This document shows positions 44,341 through 55,341 of a stretch of 64,000 bases of DNA, piece after piece. Position numbers and translations under genes: made by a program. The first letter of the stretch is position 1. Each line of letters begins with the position of its first letter. Source of the stretch: Camellia lanceoleosa (taxonomy: Eukaryota; Streptophyta; Magnoliopsida; Ericales; Theaceae); assembly GCA_025200525.1 (NCBI GenBank), contig CM045762.1, positions 31,390,196 through 31,454,195 of the forward strand, written 5' to 3'. The notes beneath the pieces were generated by a model, which worked only from the letters and a program-made list of their open reading frames with translations, did no database searches and was not told the origin of the DNA.

Positions 44341-47300
44341 TTAGAGCATCACCAAAAGTGTCCTTTGTCGAGCAGGAGCCCCGGCCTCCTCCTCGGATGA
44401 ATCCGCCTCCTCCTTAGACTCGTCATCTGGAACTGGAGCCCGCGAGCTGCTCCCGACGTAAGTACGCCCTCCTCTGGTACGGGGGAATATCCTACCATCC
44501 CGAGTAGAAATGGGAGGTCCAGGTGGAGCGCCACCACCCATCGGAGGAATCGGGAAGGCAGGCTGAAAAGTACAAAAGGCAAATGCGTCAGTATACATGA
44601 AGCAGTTTATCAATGCGAAAGTCTGAGTATGAATCGTGGCGGTTTATCGGTCGCAGAATCACGTGTATGATTACAGAGTATGAATGCCGTGAGTAGTTTA
44701 TCAGTGCAGAATGCAGTGTATGAATACAGAGTATGAATGCCGTGAGCAGTTTATCAGTACAGAATGCAGTGTATGAATACAATGTGTCAAGTGCCGTGAG
44801 GGCTGGGTATCCAGTGTTATGATATGCATTAGATTATGTGAAGCAGTTTGTGTATGGTTTGAAACTATGACAGAGAGAACATCTGGGAAGTAGTAAAGGC
44901 TAGGAACTTCGAAGGTCATGCAACATCCCCGTCATGAAGGCATTCATCTCCAATAACTGCCGGGTGTATCCAGAAGACGCCTGCAAGGGAATCAGATGCA
45001 TCAATATTCTGTAGAATATCAAATAAACTAAAGTGAAATGACTGTACAGAAATGCAGTAATACATACCGGAGGCAAGTCGGGGACACCGATAAACTCGTG
45101 ATCAGCCGGCGGAGGGGCGAAGGGAATCTGATAGGTCACCCCATCCGACCTTCGGAAAGACAGTAAAGCAAGCAGAGCAGGCCAACTGGCCTCCCGTCCT
45201 CTCTGAACTCCGCCTCTGCCGCGGACTCGAGCCCTCATCGCCTTCCTCCTACTCGCCCGGCCTGGCGCCGCAGTCTCTCTCTCGGCTCAACGCCACCGCC
45301 AGGGTCGCATGATGAAGGTCGGGACGTACTGAGTAATCGCCCTCACCTCTGGCCGTCTGCCTCCCACCGATGGTGTAGTCCGCCATCTCGCCAAGTGAAA
45401 CGCTTCGGTGTCCTCATATGCTCGGGAGGGTGCACCGGATCGCTCGCCACGCTTAGGGCTCGACGCAAGAAGCGCTTGCCAGTACCAAGCCCGAATCGAC
45501 CCTAGCAGAATCCCAGGTAGCCGAAGTCTCGATGGCGCCAAGAAACCGATCCGCGTCATCGCCGGCAAAGGAGCCCATGGCTGCCAGGAGATCTGAAATT
45601 GAAATACAGTTTGTTACCTACTGGTATTGCAAATATACAGTGGAAAAGTGAAGCTTAAATGAATTGCAAGTAAAACGTACCTCGGCAGGAGTGATGGTGT
45701 CGAAGTAGCGGCGGAAGAAGCTGAAAGTCTCCCGCGGCCACCGGGCGCATCTCCCGTCAAAGCGGCGTGAGAAAGGGGCGACGGAGGGTCTCTGCAAGAT
45801 CGGGAGAGCGAGCCTAGGAAAGTAGGCGTAAACCCACAACTGCAAGGTGAATACCAGAATGTTTATCAGATAAAACAGAATGCAAAATAAAGCAGAAATA
45901 ACAAAGCCGTGCGCTGTGTAGTGTATTGTGCGAGTGTGCTGTGAGTAGTGTCTGATCGGTGTAAGCGAGTATGTGTGTGCCGTGTATGCGATGCTCTGAT
46001 CCGTGAAAGCAGACTACGATGTGTGCGGTAATGATCTGAAAATGTAAGGCGTAAATGTAAGCGGAAAAATGTACCTCCCAAGCACGCCCGGTAACCCCGA
46101 GAAACTGTCATGGCGGAGACTCATATATAGCCGTAGAGGGTGGCGAGCCGCACCACCCCAATCGAAATGCAGATGTCCGGACATCCACGGTCTTGTTGAG
46201 AAGCGAGAGCCTTGTGTTCGCCGGTCGGTGAAGAGATCGTCGAACAAAAACATCGAAGCCACGTGCATACCTCTCCATGACCTCTGAGTCGCCAATGCGT
46301 CAACAAGAGGTTGCACCGAATCGCACCTCGAATCAGAATACGGACGAAACACGGGCCGGGCGAGAGGTGGAGCAGCGCCAAGTAAGTAGACTGCTGCGGT
46401 CCACTCATCCATAGCAATATCAAAGGATCGGATCACCCCTACCCCGATGCGCGAGCAGCAGAAATCGTAAGAGGTCATCGTCATGTCCCGATCGCGAATA
46501 AGTGGAATGAATCGGAGGTGTCCCACCACCTCTGTGCCAGGGCAGCTAGAAGAGGCATAGCGATGGCGGGTCGGAACCGCAAAAGGAACCAAAGCCCGCC
46601 TCGTCCACGATACGCCGAATCACCTCGGGAAGCTCCGCATACCAATCTCGAGCCGTGACGTTCCCATACCCGCGGATGGTATGGGAATCTTCCTGTTTTC
46701 AAACAAATGGCAGCAAAGCAAAATGAAATGTACAATTTTGAAGAAACAGTGGTTCAATGCAAATGTGGCATATGTGCAAGTTTTTCAGATTCAGCGAATC
46801 TGGGTCTTGGGTGTGCTTCTGATGAAACTTCTAGCGTGTGATGCGTCAGCGTGTTTGAGGGGTTCAGTGCAAATATGGCATGCGTGCATATTTTTAGATT
46901 CAAATAAGTGCTGGGTGCCGGTGTGCTTATGGTGAACTACAACGTGTAATGCGTCAGTATGTTTGAAGTGGTTCAGATAGATATGGCATGCGTGCATATT
47001 TTCAGATTCAAGCAGATGCTGGGTGTTGGTGAGTTTGCAGTGGAATGCAGTGTGTGCCGTGTGTTTGGGTGATTGAGGCTAGTGCAGTGTGTGTGCATGT
47101 GTCCGTCTTAAACAGATATCAATTGTAAACATGATTGCAATCGACTACAGGGAACAGTGTATCAGAATCAAGCAGTTAAAGAATGAAAACAACTTTGACA
47201 GTTAATAGTTCTACATTGCAGAAAGTAAAACAGAGAAGAGTGTTACCTCAGAAGCACCGAAGGATAGGTGAGAGGTCGGCTCGCGTAGGAGGAGCTCCGG

Positions 47301-47469
47301 GTCTAGTGCTCGGTCAAAGTTGCGAAAATGGCGGAGTCCATCCGGTGGTAGCACGTGAATCGCTGGGCGGTATGTCACCGGGTCGAAAGGACGCTCGCTC
47401 AACGGGGCTTCGACCGGGATCCATCTCATGATCCGGGGAGTCTGACAGCGATGGAACGTCGTCGACCAT
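44341..47469 (-). pseudogene. Antisense plant-mobile-domain (PMD)-like gene in element C, six exons
   Basis: Exons inferred from splice sites and continuity are 47469-47247 (starts MVDDVPSLSDSPDHE; RNFDRALDPELLLREPTSHL), 46692-46075, 45839-45681, 45592-45068, 44980 to about 44907, and 44562-44341. Exon 2 begins EDSHTIRGYGNVTARDWYAE and holds LLAALAQRWWDTSDSFHLFA, MTMTSYDF and MDEWTAAVYLLGAAPPLARP. Exon 3 reads LWVYAYFPRLALPIL then FRRYFDTITPAE. The last exon is Pro/Gly-rich and ends in an acidic tail (DDESKEEADSSEEEAG). The order and phrases fit the aminotransferase-like plant mobile domain of PMD/MAIN-type proteins, also known in TEs. Exon 1 has one frame change and exon 2 several, so this copy is probably dead. 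Antisense ORFs are known from Tat-lineage elements. The PMD assignment is from recalled family patterns. Confidence 0.8.
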
Positions 47470-47779
47470 AGCAATGGTAGTGAGAAAATGGCGGAAAAAG
47501 CGAATGCGGAAAGCCAACGAAAAAGTCAACCCGGCGGGCGAAATGGCGGAAAAGGGAAGATGAAAAACGCGAAATGAAGAGGAAACCGAGGAAAAAGTCA
47601 GCGAAAATAGTGAAGGGAGCGCCAAAATGAAATTTCGATCGGTCGAAAATGTCCGAAACGCGATGAACTTCGCGAATCGAACGACGAAAATGTCGCGAAA
47701 ACACAAAGAAATGAGCGAATAAGGAGGAAAAAAGGCTCTAGAGAGAGAGGGAGATGTTTTTCGGCGCAAGGGAAGTGAA

Positions 47780-47965
47780 AGAATAGGGTTTATAGCCCTA
47801 TTTTAAAAGACCCGAGGTGAAATGTCAAAACTGTCCCCGATCAGCAACTTTTGGCCGGTCAGCACTATTATGTGCCGGTCGGCACAATATTGTGCCGGTG
47901 GAACTTGTATGCGTGGTGGCACCGGTGGCCACCTAGTCCAGCCGGTGATGTTCCCACAGCCTTGT
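47780..47965 (-). promoter_or_regulatory. Promoter of the antisense gene, with LTR-like GC palindromes
   Basis: On the minus strand GGGCTATAAACCCTATTC gives a TATA box (47789-47794 on plus). It is followed by a CT-rich leader (CTCCCTCTCTCTCTAGAGCC). Upstream, at 47852-47960, lie GGCCGGTCAGCAC, TGCCGGTCGGCACAATATTG, TGCCGGTGG and CAGCCGGTGATGTTCC. The same motifs occur in the U3 of element C's LTRs (35750-35800, 51000-51040) and near 38085-38125. The antisense gene may therefore share regulatory input with the sense promoter. Confidence 0.6.
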
Positions 47966-48260
47966 TTAGGCCATGTGGGTAGTTTCTGGTCTTCATAGCT
48001 CAAGAAAGTGCAAGAAAGTGAATCCCCGATGCTCAACCGGCCTCCGTTTTGACCTCGGACCGTGTCTTCTGTGCGTGGCACTCAGATTCAAGCAAAGATT
48101 GTATCCTTTTGTATCCTTTTGTCTTTTACAAGATTCAAAAGTTGCCCCGTGTGCGTTGCACGCATCCATCACATTGTCCGGTGCGTCGTATCGCGCCGTC
48201 TTGCACGTCCCTGGCGACTTGCACCGTTTTGCATTCTCGTGTGGCACACGTGTCATACTT

Positions 48261-48875
48261 GCATTTCATTCTCCATTCAATGAGGTATGCGTGCCTTATT
48301 TTGCATTTCATTGCATCTCGAGGTACGCGTGCCTCGTTTTGCATTTCATTTTCCATTCAATGAGGTATGCGTGCCTCATTTTGCATTTCATTGCATCTCG
48401 AGGTACGCGTGCCTCGTTTTGCATTTCATTTTCCATTCAATGAGGTATGCGTGCCTCATTTTGCATTTCATTGCATCTCAAGGTATGCGTGCCTCGTTTT
48501 GTATTTCATTTTCCATTCAATGAGGTATGCGTGCCTCATTTTGCGTTTCATTGCATCTCGAGGTACGCGTGCCTCGTTTTGCATTTCATTTTCCATTCAA
48601 TGAGGTATGCGTGCCTTATTTTGCATTTCATTGCATCTCGAGGTACGCGTGCCTCGTTTTGCATTTCATTTTCCATTCAATGAGGTATGCGTGTCTCATT
48701 TTGCATTTCATTGCATCTCGAGGTACGCGTGCCTCGTTTTGCATTTCATTTTCCATTCAATGAGGTATGCGTGCCTCATTTTGCATTTCATTGTATCTCG
48801 AGGTACGCGTGCCTCGTTTTGCATTTATTTTCCATTCCATGAGATATGCGTGCCTCATCTTGCATCTCATTTTGC
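48261..48875 (+). repeat. Satellite-like tandem array, about 80-bp units, in the 3' region of element C
   Basis: About 7.6 copies of an 80-bp unit are present, itself a diverged dimer. One half is GCATTTCATTTTCCATTCAA then TGAGGTATGCGTGCCTCATT. The other is GCATTTCATTGCATCTCGAG then GTACGCGTGCCTCGTTTT. The units are almost identical and the last one is degenerate. The period is 80, which is not a multiple of three, so the repeated ORFs across it are artefacts of the repeat. Tandem arrays upstream of the 3' LTR are known in Tat/Ogre elements as a source of satellites. Confidence 0.95.
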
Positions 48876-48949
48876 AGTTCATCGCGCTATTTTGCGCACC
48901 TCCTTGTTTTTCGCCCCGGGTCTGGCGAGACCTTAAACACGCACAGTCT

Positions 48950-49160
48950 AGGAGACCTTAAATCCTCGGAAGGTGCAAGACCTTCGTTGCTTCGGCACAC
49001 ACAATTCATGCATTGTCACGCATTCGTAAGGCCGTGTGTTGGCGCGCATTTCAAACATTACGCATCATGCGCATTTCAAAAAACAAAAAAAAACATGCAT
49101 TGTCATGCATATATTTTGCACCACGGTCTAGGAGACCTTAAATCTTCTGAAGGTGCAATT
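48950..49160 (+). repeat. Direct repeat of about 170-bp spacing in the 3' UTR of element C
   Basis: TAGGAGACCTTAAATCCTCG with GAAGGTGCAAGACCTTCG (48949-48986) recurs as TAGGAGACCTTAAATCTTCT with GAAGGTGCAATTCCTTCG (49129-49166). The GAAGG/CCTTC ends are self-complementary and may form a small hairpin. Confidence 0.7.
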
Positions 49161-49484
49161 CCTTCGGTGTTTGTCGTGCCCGAACGACTTTCGGTGGTCT
49201 GGTAAAGCCACCTGCCTGTTTTTGCGGTGAGTTCCTAGAAGACCAACTGGGACGGTGAAAACTAGAGTTCGAACGGCTTATGCCTAGAACACAAAGGTTC
49301 GGGATTTCCGAGACTAAGGTCTGGTTTAAATACCCAGGGGGTGTACCCTCGGCTTAAAATCTGTATGGAAGCCCCATAGGTTGAGGCGGCTTGTTTACGC
49401 CTCAATTCTGGATACTGAACCAACCTAGTATATCACCCTATTGGTAAGATAGGGAAAGCTGTAATCATAGTCGTTGCATCATAG

Positions 49485-49650
49485 TGCATTGTCATGCATC
49501 ATTTGTAAATACTGCATATGTCATGCATTCAAAAAAAAACATGCATATGTCATGCATCATCGTATATACTGCATATGTCATGCATTCAAAAAACAAAAAA
49601 ACATGCATATGTCATGCATCATCATTGTAGTATAGTGCATATGTCATGCA
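49485..49650 (+). repeat. CATATGTCATGCAT repeat block in the 3' UTR of element C
   Basis: A unit with TGCATATGTCATGCAT, ATCATnGTAnATA and TCAAAAAAnAAAACA is repeated about three times with a period of 60-65 bp. It includes alternating TGCAT/ATGCA and A-runs. Confidence 0.75.
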
Positions 49651-50581
49651 TTTTCTGTAAATATCCATTTCTATTGCATTGTAGCTGCATGCATCCACTG
49701 CATTATCTCCCATCTATGGCTTGCACCTTTCCTTGTTGAGCTTGGTCTGGTATGTGTCCTTACTTTTCATGTTGAAGCACAGTTCTGCATGTGTACGCGC
49801 CTATTCCTTGATGAACTTGGTTTGAGGGTGGTGGCACCTTTTCTGTGTTAGACATGGCTTGTACGTGTACATGCCTTTCCTAAGCGAGATACGGTTTGGC
49901 CCGCGCGCCATAATCGCATATTACATTGTAGTGTAATTATTGCATCCAGTATTAGGATCATTGTTCTTTCCTCAGCGGGTCGTCGCCCCACTTATGTCAT
50001 TCCACCCAATACTTGTTCTTATGTCCGTCTGCATCACTCATAGTTCAGACATCGTTCTATGGTAGACGGACTTGTCACTTCCACAAATCTATTTGACATA
50101 TGTGTAGTTTCGAATCGCTCATGATTGAATCATGCTTCAATTGCTCTGCATTTAGTTTGCATTGTTTCAATTGCATTGCATATCATTTGCATTGTTTACA
50201 TTTAGTTTTGCATCTATTGCATATCATTTTGCATTCATTTCGCATTGTCATGCATATGGCAAACAATATTGTACCTGTTAAGTTTGCTTTCTTTGCAGGC
50301 ACGATATTGTATGTACGGCTCATTTGAGGCCGGTGCAACCGGGCGAGCCGCACAGGTATTGTATCCTCCGAGTGAGACGCACAGAGAATTGCATAATTCT
50401 CTTACATCCTTTCTGCATTGTAGTGTAGTTTGGTGCTTGCTAGCTTATAACTGTTGCATGCGTGCTTCGTTACAGCTTTCTTTGCATGATCATAAGTTAT
50501 GCTCGGCCTTTTGCATCGTCAGTTGCATCTTGCCCCCGCCTATGGGTGCATACCTCATCTGCGGCTTGTATGCCTGTGCCT

Positions 50582-50754
50582 GAACTACGCTGGTTTGATT
50601 CCTAAAGGGATACGTAGGCAGCTTGCGAGTTCAACCATTTGCGCTTTGTATGTTCGTCCAAGTCTTCGGCCTTGTCAAAAATGGGTCGTCTTTGGGCTTT
50701 GACATTCACTCCCGTCATTGTTATGACTTTCGAGTTCTGTCAAAGAGGGGCAAC
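50582..50754 (+). other. Tat 3'-UTR signature and polypurine tract of element C
   Basis: GAACTACGCTGGTTTGATTC then AAAGGGATACGTAGGCA (50583-50622) is a signature I know from the 3' region of Tat/Ogre elements. The purine tract AAAGAGGGGCAAC (50742-50754) directly abuts the 3' LTR start and would prime plus-strand DNA. Confidence 0.8.
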
Positions 50755-53700
50755 TGTAGACACCCCATTTTTGACCGTCCTCAAGACCTGGACGTCACTG
50801 CTTGAACACTCGGTGATTATCCATGTTCGTGTTCGTTTGGAGTTCCCGGAGTTCTCGGCTACGCGCCTTGTCTCAGGACCTCCGAACTTGATCGTTTTGT
50901 GTCTGGTTTTGCACTAAACACTTGTGTTTTGCCTTGAAGGGGTAGGGAATGCCTTGTAAGGCATTCCCACATACCACCGGCAGTGGCTAGAGGCCACCGG
51001 CTGGTTGGTGTTGCCATCGGCACTATATTGTGCCGGTCAGCAGTCAATTTTGGCAAAATGACACTTTTGCCCTGCCGACTACTGTTCAGTTGCTTTTTGA
51101 GATATTTTGAAGCAGCTGTATAGCATTTGCTTCCCCTCCATACACGTGTATGGAGGAATGAGCCTTTGGTTTGCTTAGCTTGTAAGCTTTGTTGCCTACA
51201 AGAGAGGAATCTCTCTTCTCTTAGCTCAAGGGTTAGAAAAATTAGACATTTTTAGAGAGAAAAGACAGAGAAGAAGCTCTGGTTCTAGGTTAGAACTTTT
51301 GTATCTATCCTATCTCTCTTTTCCTCTCTTGTTTCTACACTAAGTGCTTTAATCCATATTATTGCACACAAGCACCTAGTGTTTCACCTTCCCTTGGCTA
51401 CTGAGGTCCCAAGAGGGTGTTCTTCTTTGTTCTTGGTGGTTTGGAGCTCAAGGAAGCAACAACATCAACATTTGTGAAGAGGTCTACAAGGGTAACAAAA
51501 CTAGCCTTTTATTCCCCATTTTTGCATCCTATTTTTACCTGTCTTAAAGCTATTTTTAAGCTTAGTGTTTAATACAAAAAAGTTCTATTTTTAGGCCCTC
51601 TTGATAGTTTATTAAGAGTGTTTTGTGCTTTGGGGAAGTTTGAACATCCTTAGGCCTTGAAAGGCCTTATTTTTGTGCTATTTTGTTGAGCTCCGGGATT
51701 TTGGTGTTTGGGTCTCTTCACCACTGAAATCTTGAGGGATTTCAGTGGTGTAGATGATGCCTTGAAGTCCCAAGAAGGAGAGGGCCACCCCCTCTCCTTG
51801 TTGTCCTTGAAAATGACCTATTTTGCCTCTTGAGGGAGCCCCATGTTTGGTTGTTTGTTGGTTATGCCATGGCTTTATTTTGTGTTCATATTGCCATATT
51901 ATAACTTTGTATCATGTTGGTTTTGGTCCCTTATGCATGCTTAGCATAGTTGCCATGTAATGCCTTGTATTGCCTTAACATGCCTTAGGTTGTTAGCCCT
52001 AATTTGAGCATGCTTTATGCTTAGATTCATGAAGATTTTGTGCCTATCTTGACATGTTTTAGGTCTATCCATAAGTGTTTGGGTTGATCTTGGCATGCAT
52101 TGTATAGTCTCTTTGCATTTTAGGCTTGCTAGCCTCGAGCATGAATGTGTAGCATGCCTTGCTTGCATCATTTCAATGGTTTGAGACCATTTGCCATGTT
52201 ATTTCAGTCCATTTAACATGCTCATATGTTTGCATCGCATGCCTCTTCGATGTTACAAGAGCTCATGTTGTATGTTCCTTGGGAGTGCATGTGTGCATGC
52301 CTTTTAATTTAAACCATATAGATGCCATCTAAGTGGTCATTTGGGCTTGTTTTGGTGTGCTAAAAATCTGTTTTTAGTTGCTTAAGTCTTTCCATGTTTA
52401 GTCTCGTCAAATGTAGTTCAATACTCCTTTGGCTTGCTTGGAATACTTGGTCCCCTTTTATATGCATTTGCTTGTCTTGTTTAACATGATTTGGCATCAT
52501 TTTATAGCATGATTTTAGGGCTCATATTGCATGCTAATTGTCCATGAAATCTCTTTTCAAGCGTGCTTGAATGTTGCTTGTTTAATGCTTAAGGCTTGGA
52601 CCATAACATGTGTATGTGTGCATGTGTGTTTAGCCTCTATTTTTGGGCATTTTGACTACTGATTTTGGGCCTATTTGGAATGGCCTAAGTCATGTTTAAG
52701 TCCACCCCATTGTTTGATTTACATGTTTGTCTTGTAGGTGTGTTTGCATATTAACATCCTTACATTACATTGTCCATGTTGCATGCTAGCTAACATGTTT
52801 AGGATTGCATTACATCAATGCACATGCTTGGCCTCTTAAGATGAGCATGATAGAGGTTTGGCACCCTTTTGTGTTTGTTTGGTTTGCATGCATTTGAAAT
52901 AGAAGTTGCACATTTGGTTCTTTGGGCCATCATGCATGGGAATGCGTGATTGGTGGCCCGAGAATCAAGGTACATGCCCCTTTGAGTCACAAATATGATA
53001 AGGGGCATGATTGGTGCACACATTGTTGGAATTACATTGCCATGCAAGTTTTTGCCCTCTGTTGCTGTGAGTTGCAGGTTCTGTAGACATTCAGTGCCGG
53101 CCGGCAATATTTAGTGCCGACCGGCAGTCTATTGATGGCCGATGGAAGAATCTTGTGGCGATGACCTCATGCTTCAGCCGGTGGTGTTTCCCCTCAGCCG
53201 GTGGTATCCCCCAGTGCCTTGAGAAGTAGTTCTGAGACTTTGGCAGTTTTGAAGCGGCGAAGCAGAGAAACCTTGATGGCATGGTGCGGGTTTTCGGCGA
53301 GTCGGATTGAGCATGCATCATTCGTGCATCCGAGGCGAAATTGGCCACCCTTCCTTTTATATTGAATTTAATTTGATAATTAGAAATTCTGTAATAATTT
53401 ATTTATTACGTATTGATTTGTATTATTTTTGGACTATATATTATTTGGTCCCTCGGCGAGGCATATTTGTAATAACTGTGGGTGAGTGCGTGTATGTCTT
53501 CCAAACCCCCATTTCTTTCTTCCCTTTTATTTACCTGCTTATGATGGTAGATTAGGGCATATTTAAAACTAGCATACCTTATGCAATGCATGCGTGCATC
53601 CATGCATTTGTTGGCATGCACTGGGCTCGGTACATCATACAATTGCATTGTATTTCAATTTCCAAATTGAATACTTGTTACTTGTAGTATTTCACATGCC

Positions 53701-54554
53701 ATCTTAGGATAACTGAGCCTACTCTAACTGCACCTCTGTATGTGTTGCATTAGCCATTTAACATGAACTAGGATCATGCACATGATTACTAACTAGTTTC
53801 TGTTTTGGCTTGGAGTACTAGGTGAGTTTTTATACTTTAGCATATCACATGTGTGTGAGTGTTGCCATAATAGCATGACTACCATGAGGCTAAGTGCTTA
53901 TGTGATATAACTGCTTGGATGCCTGTGGATGGAAGTCAAATTACCTAGATTGGAATAATGCATTAAAACTGTGAGTTTTAAGCCCACGGATAATTAAAAG
54001 CTGTCTTTTCTAAAAGCCCACTTAAGGGTGGCAAAACACGCATTTTAGCCTACTTGCGAGTAGCAAACCGTTTCAAAACAAACATGTAGTGTTTTGTTCC
54101 AACAAGCGATTTGTTCTATACTTGTTTCTTTGTGTGCATAACGTAGTAAATCTAGGCTAATAACGGTATAAGAACACATAAAGTTTTCAAAATGGGATAT
54201 CGAGGTTAGTAGAGGCGGTCTTGAATGGCGAGAGGTGCTCATAAATGACCTTCCCGTCGTACCCAAGCTCGAGCCAAGACAACTTTGGTAATAGCGGACA
54301 TGTGGCCTTGGCACCGAGTCAGGGTTTCTTAAATTTTCCATTTTAAAAAATATTTAGGTGGCGACTCTGTAATCTAGCAAAGCAGTCCATGTTTGGAACT
54401 TCTTTTCAAAAATATGTTTTTTTTCAAAACGATTTGCCAGAGTTGGACTCTTTGGTTCAGATTAAACAAGTGACAATTTGAGTCCGAGCGTAGTAGACCA
54501 TAAAAACGAAGCGAGCAGCGGGGTTCATGCTCCCGGGGCGTTCGAGGGCGTCTA
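50755..54554 (+). repeat. 3' LTR of element C
   Basis: 3800 bp. The first 2.4 kb is near identical to the 5' LTR, apart from lacking the 150-bp duplication and small changes around 51040-51060. From about 53240 on, small losses of C/G-containing dinucleotides and short replacements accumulate (for example 54216-54280 against 39147-39215). It ends GGGCGTCTA, losing the terminal CA. The G-box palindrome is at 51135-51156 and the leader hairpin at 51719-51750. Confidence 0.9.
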
Positions 54555-55341
54555 AACTGCTATAGTTGCATTTTTGCATGTGTTACATTAGGCATTTACG
54601 TATAGTTAGGATCATGCATGATTTCTAATCAGTTTCTGTTTTGGCTTGGAGTACTCGGTGAGTTTTTATGCTTTAGCATCCTTGCATGCGTGTGAGTGTT
54701 GCCATGAATAGCTTGTTTACCATAAGACTAATTGCTTATGTGATATAACTGCCTGAATGCCTGTGGGTGAAGGTTGGGTTATTTGGATTGGAACAATTCA
54801 TCAAATGTGTGTTTTAAGCCCACTAGATAGTGGCAAAATCATGTTTTCTAAAGCTCACCCGAGGGTAGCAAATCCACGTCTTAGCCTACTTGCGAGTAGC
54901 ACCATCACACCATTTCCAATAAACTATCATGGAGTGTTTTGTTCTAATCCAGGCGATCCAGTCTATACTTGTATGATGTGCGCATCATATAGTAAATCTA
55001 GGCTAATAACCGGAATAAGAGCACACAATGTTTTCAAAACTAGATATCATGGTTAGTAGAGGCGATCTTTGATCGTCGGCGGCGGGGTGCTCAAGTGACC
55101 TTGATCGTACCCAAGTTCGAGCGAGGCAACTTTGGTGATAACGGACCGCGTGGCCTCGAACAAGCGAGTCATGGTTTCCTAAATTTCCCAAAAATAAAAT
55201 ATTTAGGTAGCGACTACGTATCTGGAAGCGATCCATGTTTGGCACTTCTTTTCTAAAATCTATTCTCAAAGCGATTTGCGGATTTGGACTCTTTGGTTCA
55301 AGATTAAGAACCGTGACACAAATCGAGTCAGAAGTAGTGAG
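54555..55341 (+). mobile_element. Solo LTR D, right part
   Basis: This continues the LTR interrupted at 35500: TTGCATTTTTGCATGTGTTA, GAGTACTCGGTGAGTTTTTA, the TTAAGCCCACTAGATAGTGG block, a decayed GGCGACT and GAGTCAGAAGTAG. It lacks about 60 bp of the usual LTR end including GTCTACA. Chromovirus gag resumes at TCCCCAG. The expected CTGTC duplication survives only as GGTC. Confidence 0.75.

Larger units (their letters stand above)
35501..54554 (+). mobile_element. Element C: 19-kb non-autonomous Tat/Ogre-like retrotransposon with antisense PMD gene
   Basis: LTRs are at 35501-39503 and 50755-54554. They begin TGTAGACACCCCATTTTTGA and end GACGTCTACA (5' copy). After the 5' LTR comes GTTTCTGGCAACTCTGC, the Tat/Ogre-type PBS region. 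The 3' LTR is preceded by the purine tract AAAGAGGGGCAAC. The flanking 5-mer is AACCT on the left, with AACT on the right in an indel-rich stretch. The internal 11.25 kb holds a gag remnant, no pol, an antisense multi-exon PMD-type gene, two copies of the Tat 3'-UTR signature and a satellite-like array. The LTRs are nearly identical over their first 2.4 kb, so insertion was recent. Mobilisation would need proteins in trans. Confidence 0.9.

Noticed and set aside
46014..46287. Overlapping ORFs on both strands in exon 2 of the antisense gene as separate genes
   Set aside because: The PMD-like phrases are spread over three minus-strand frames in linear order, so this is one exon with frameshifts.
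47314..47769. Long minus-strand frame starting at 47769 as the true start of the antisense gene
   Set aside because: The first 100 residues are Phe/Ser-rich leader sequence after the TATA box. The start at 47469 (MVDDVPSLSDSPDHE) begins the protein-like part.
48049..48961. Series of near-identical 78-residue ORFs (MRASFCISLHLEVRVPRFAF type)
   Set aside because: They are translations of the 80-bp tandem array in all three frames. The period is not a multiple of three and the ORFs shift by one unit each time.
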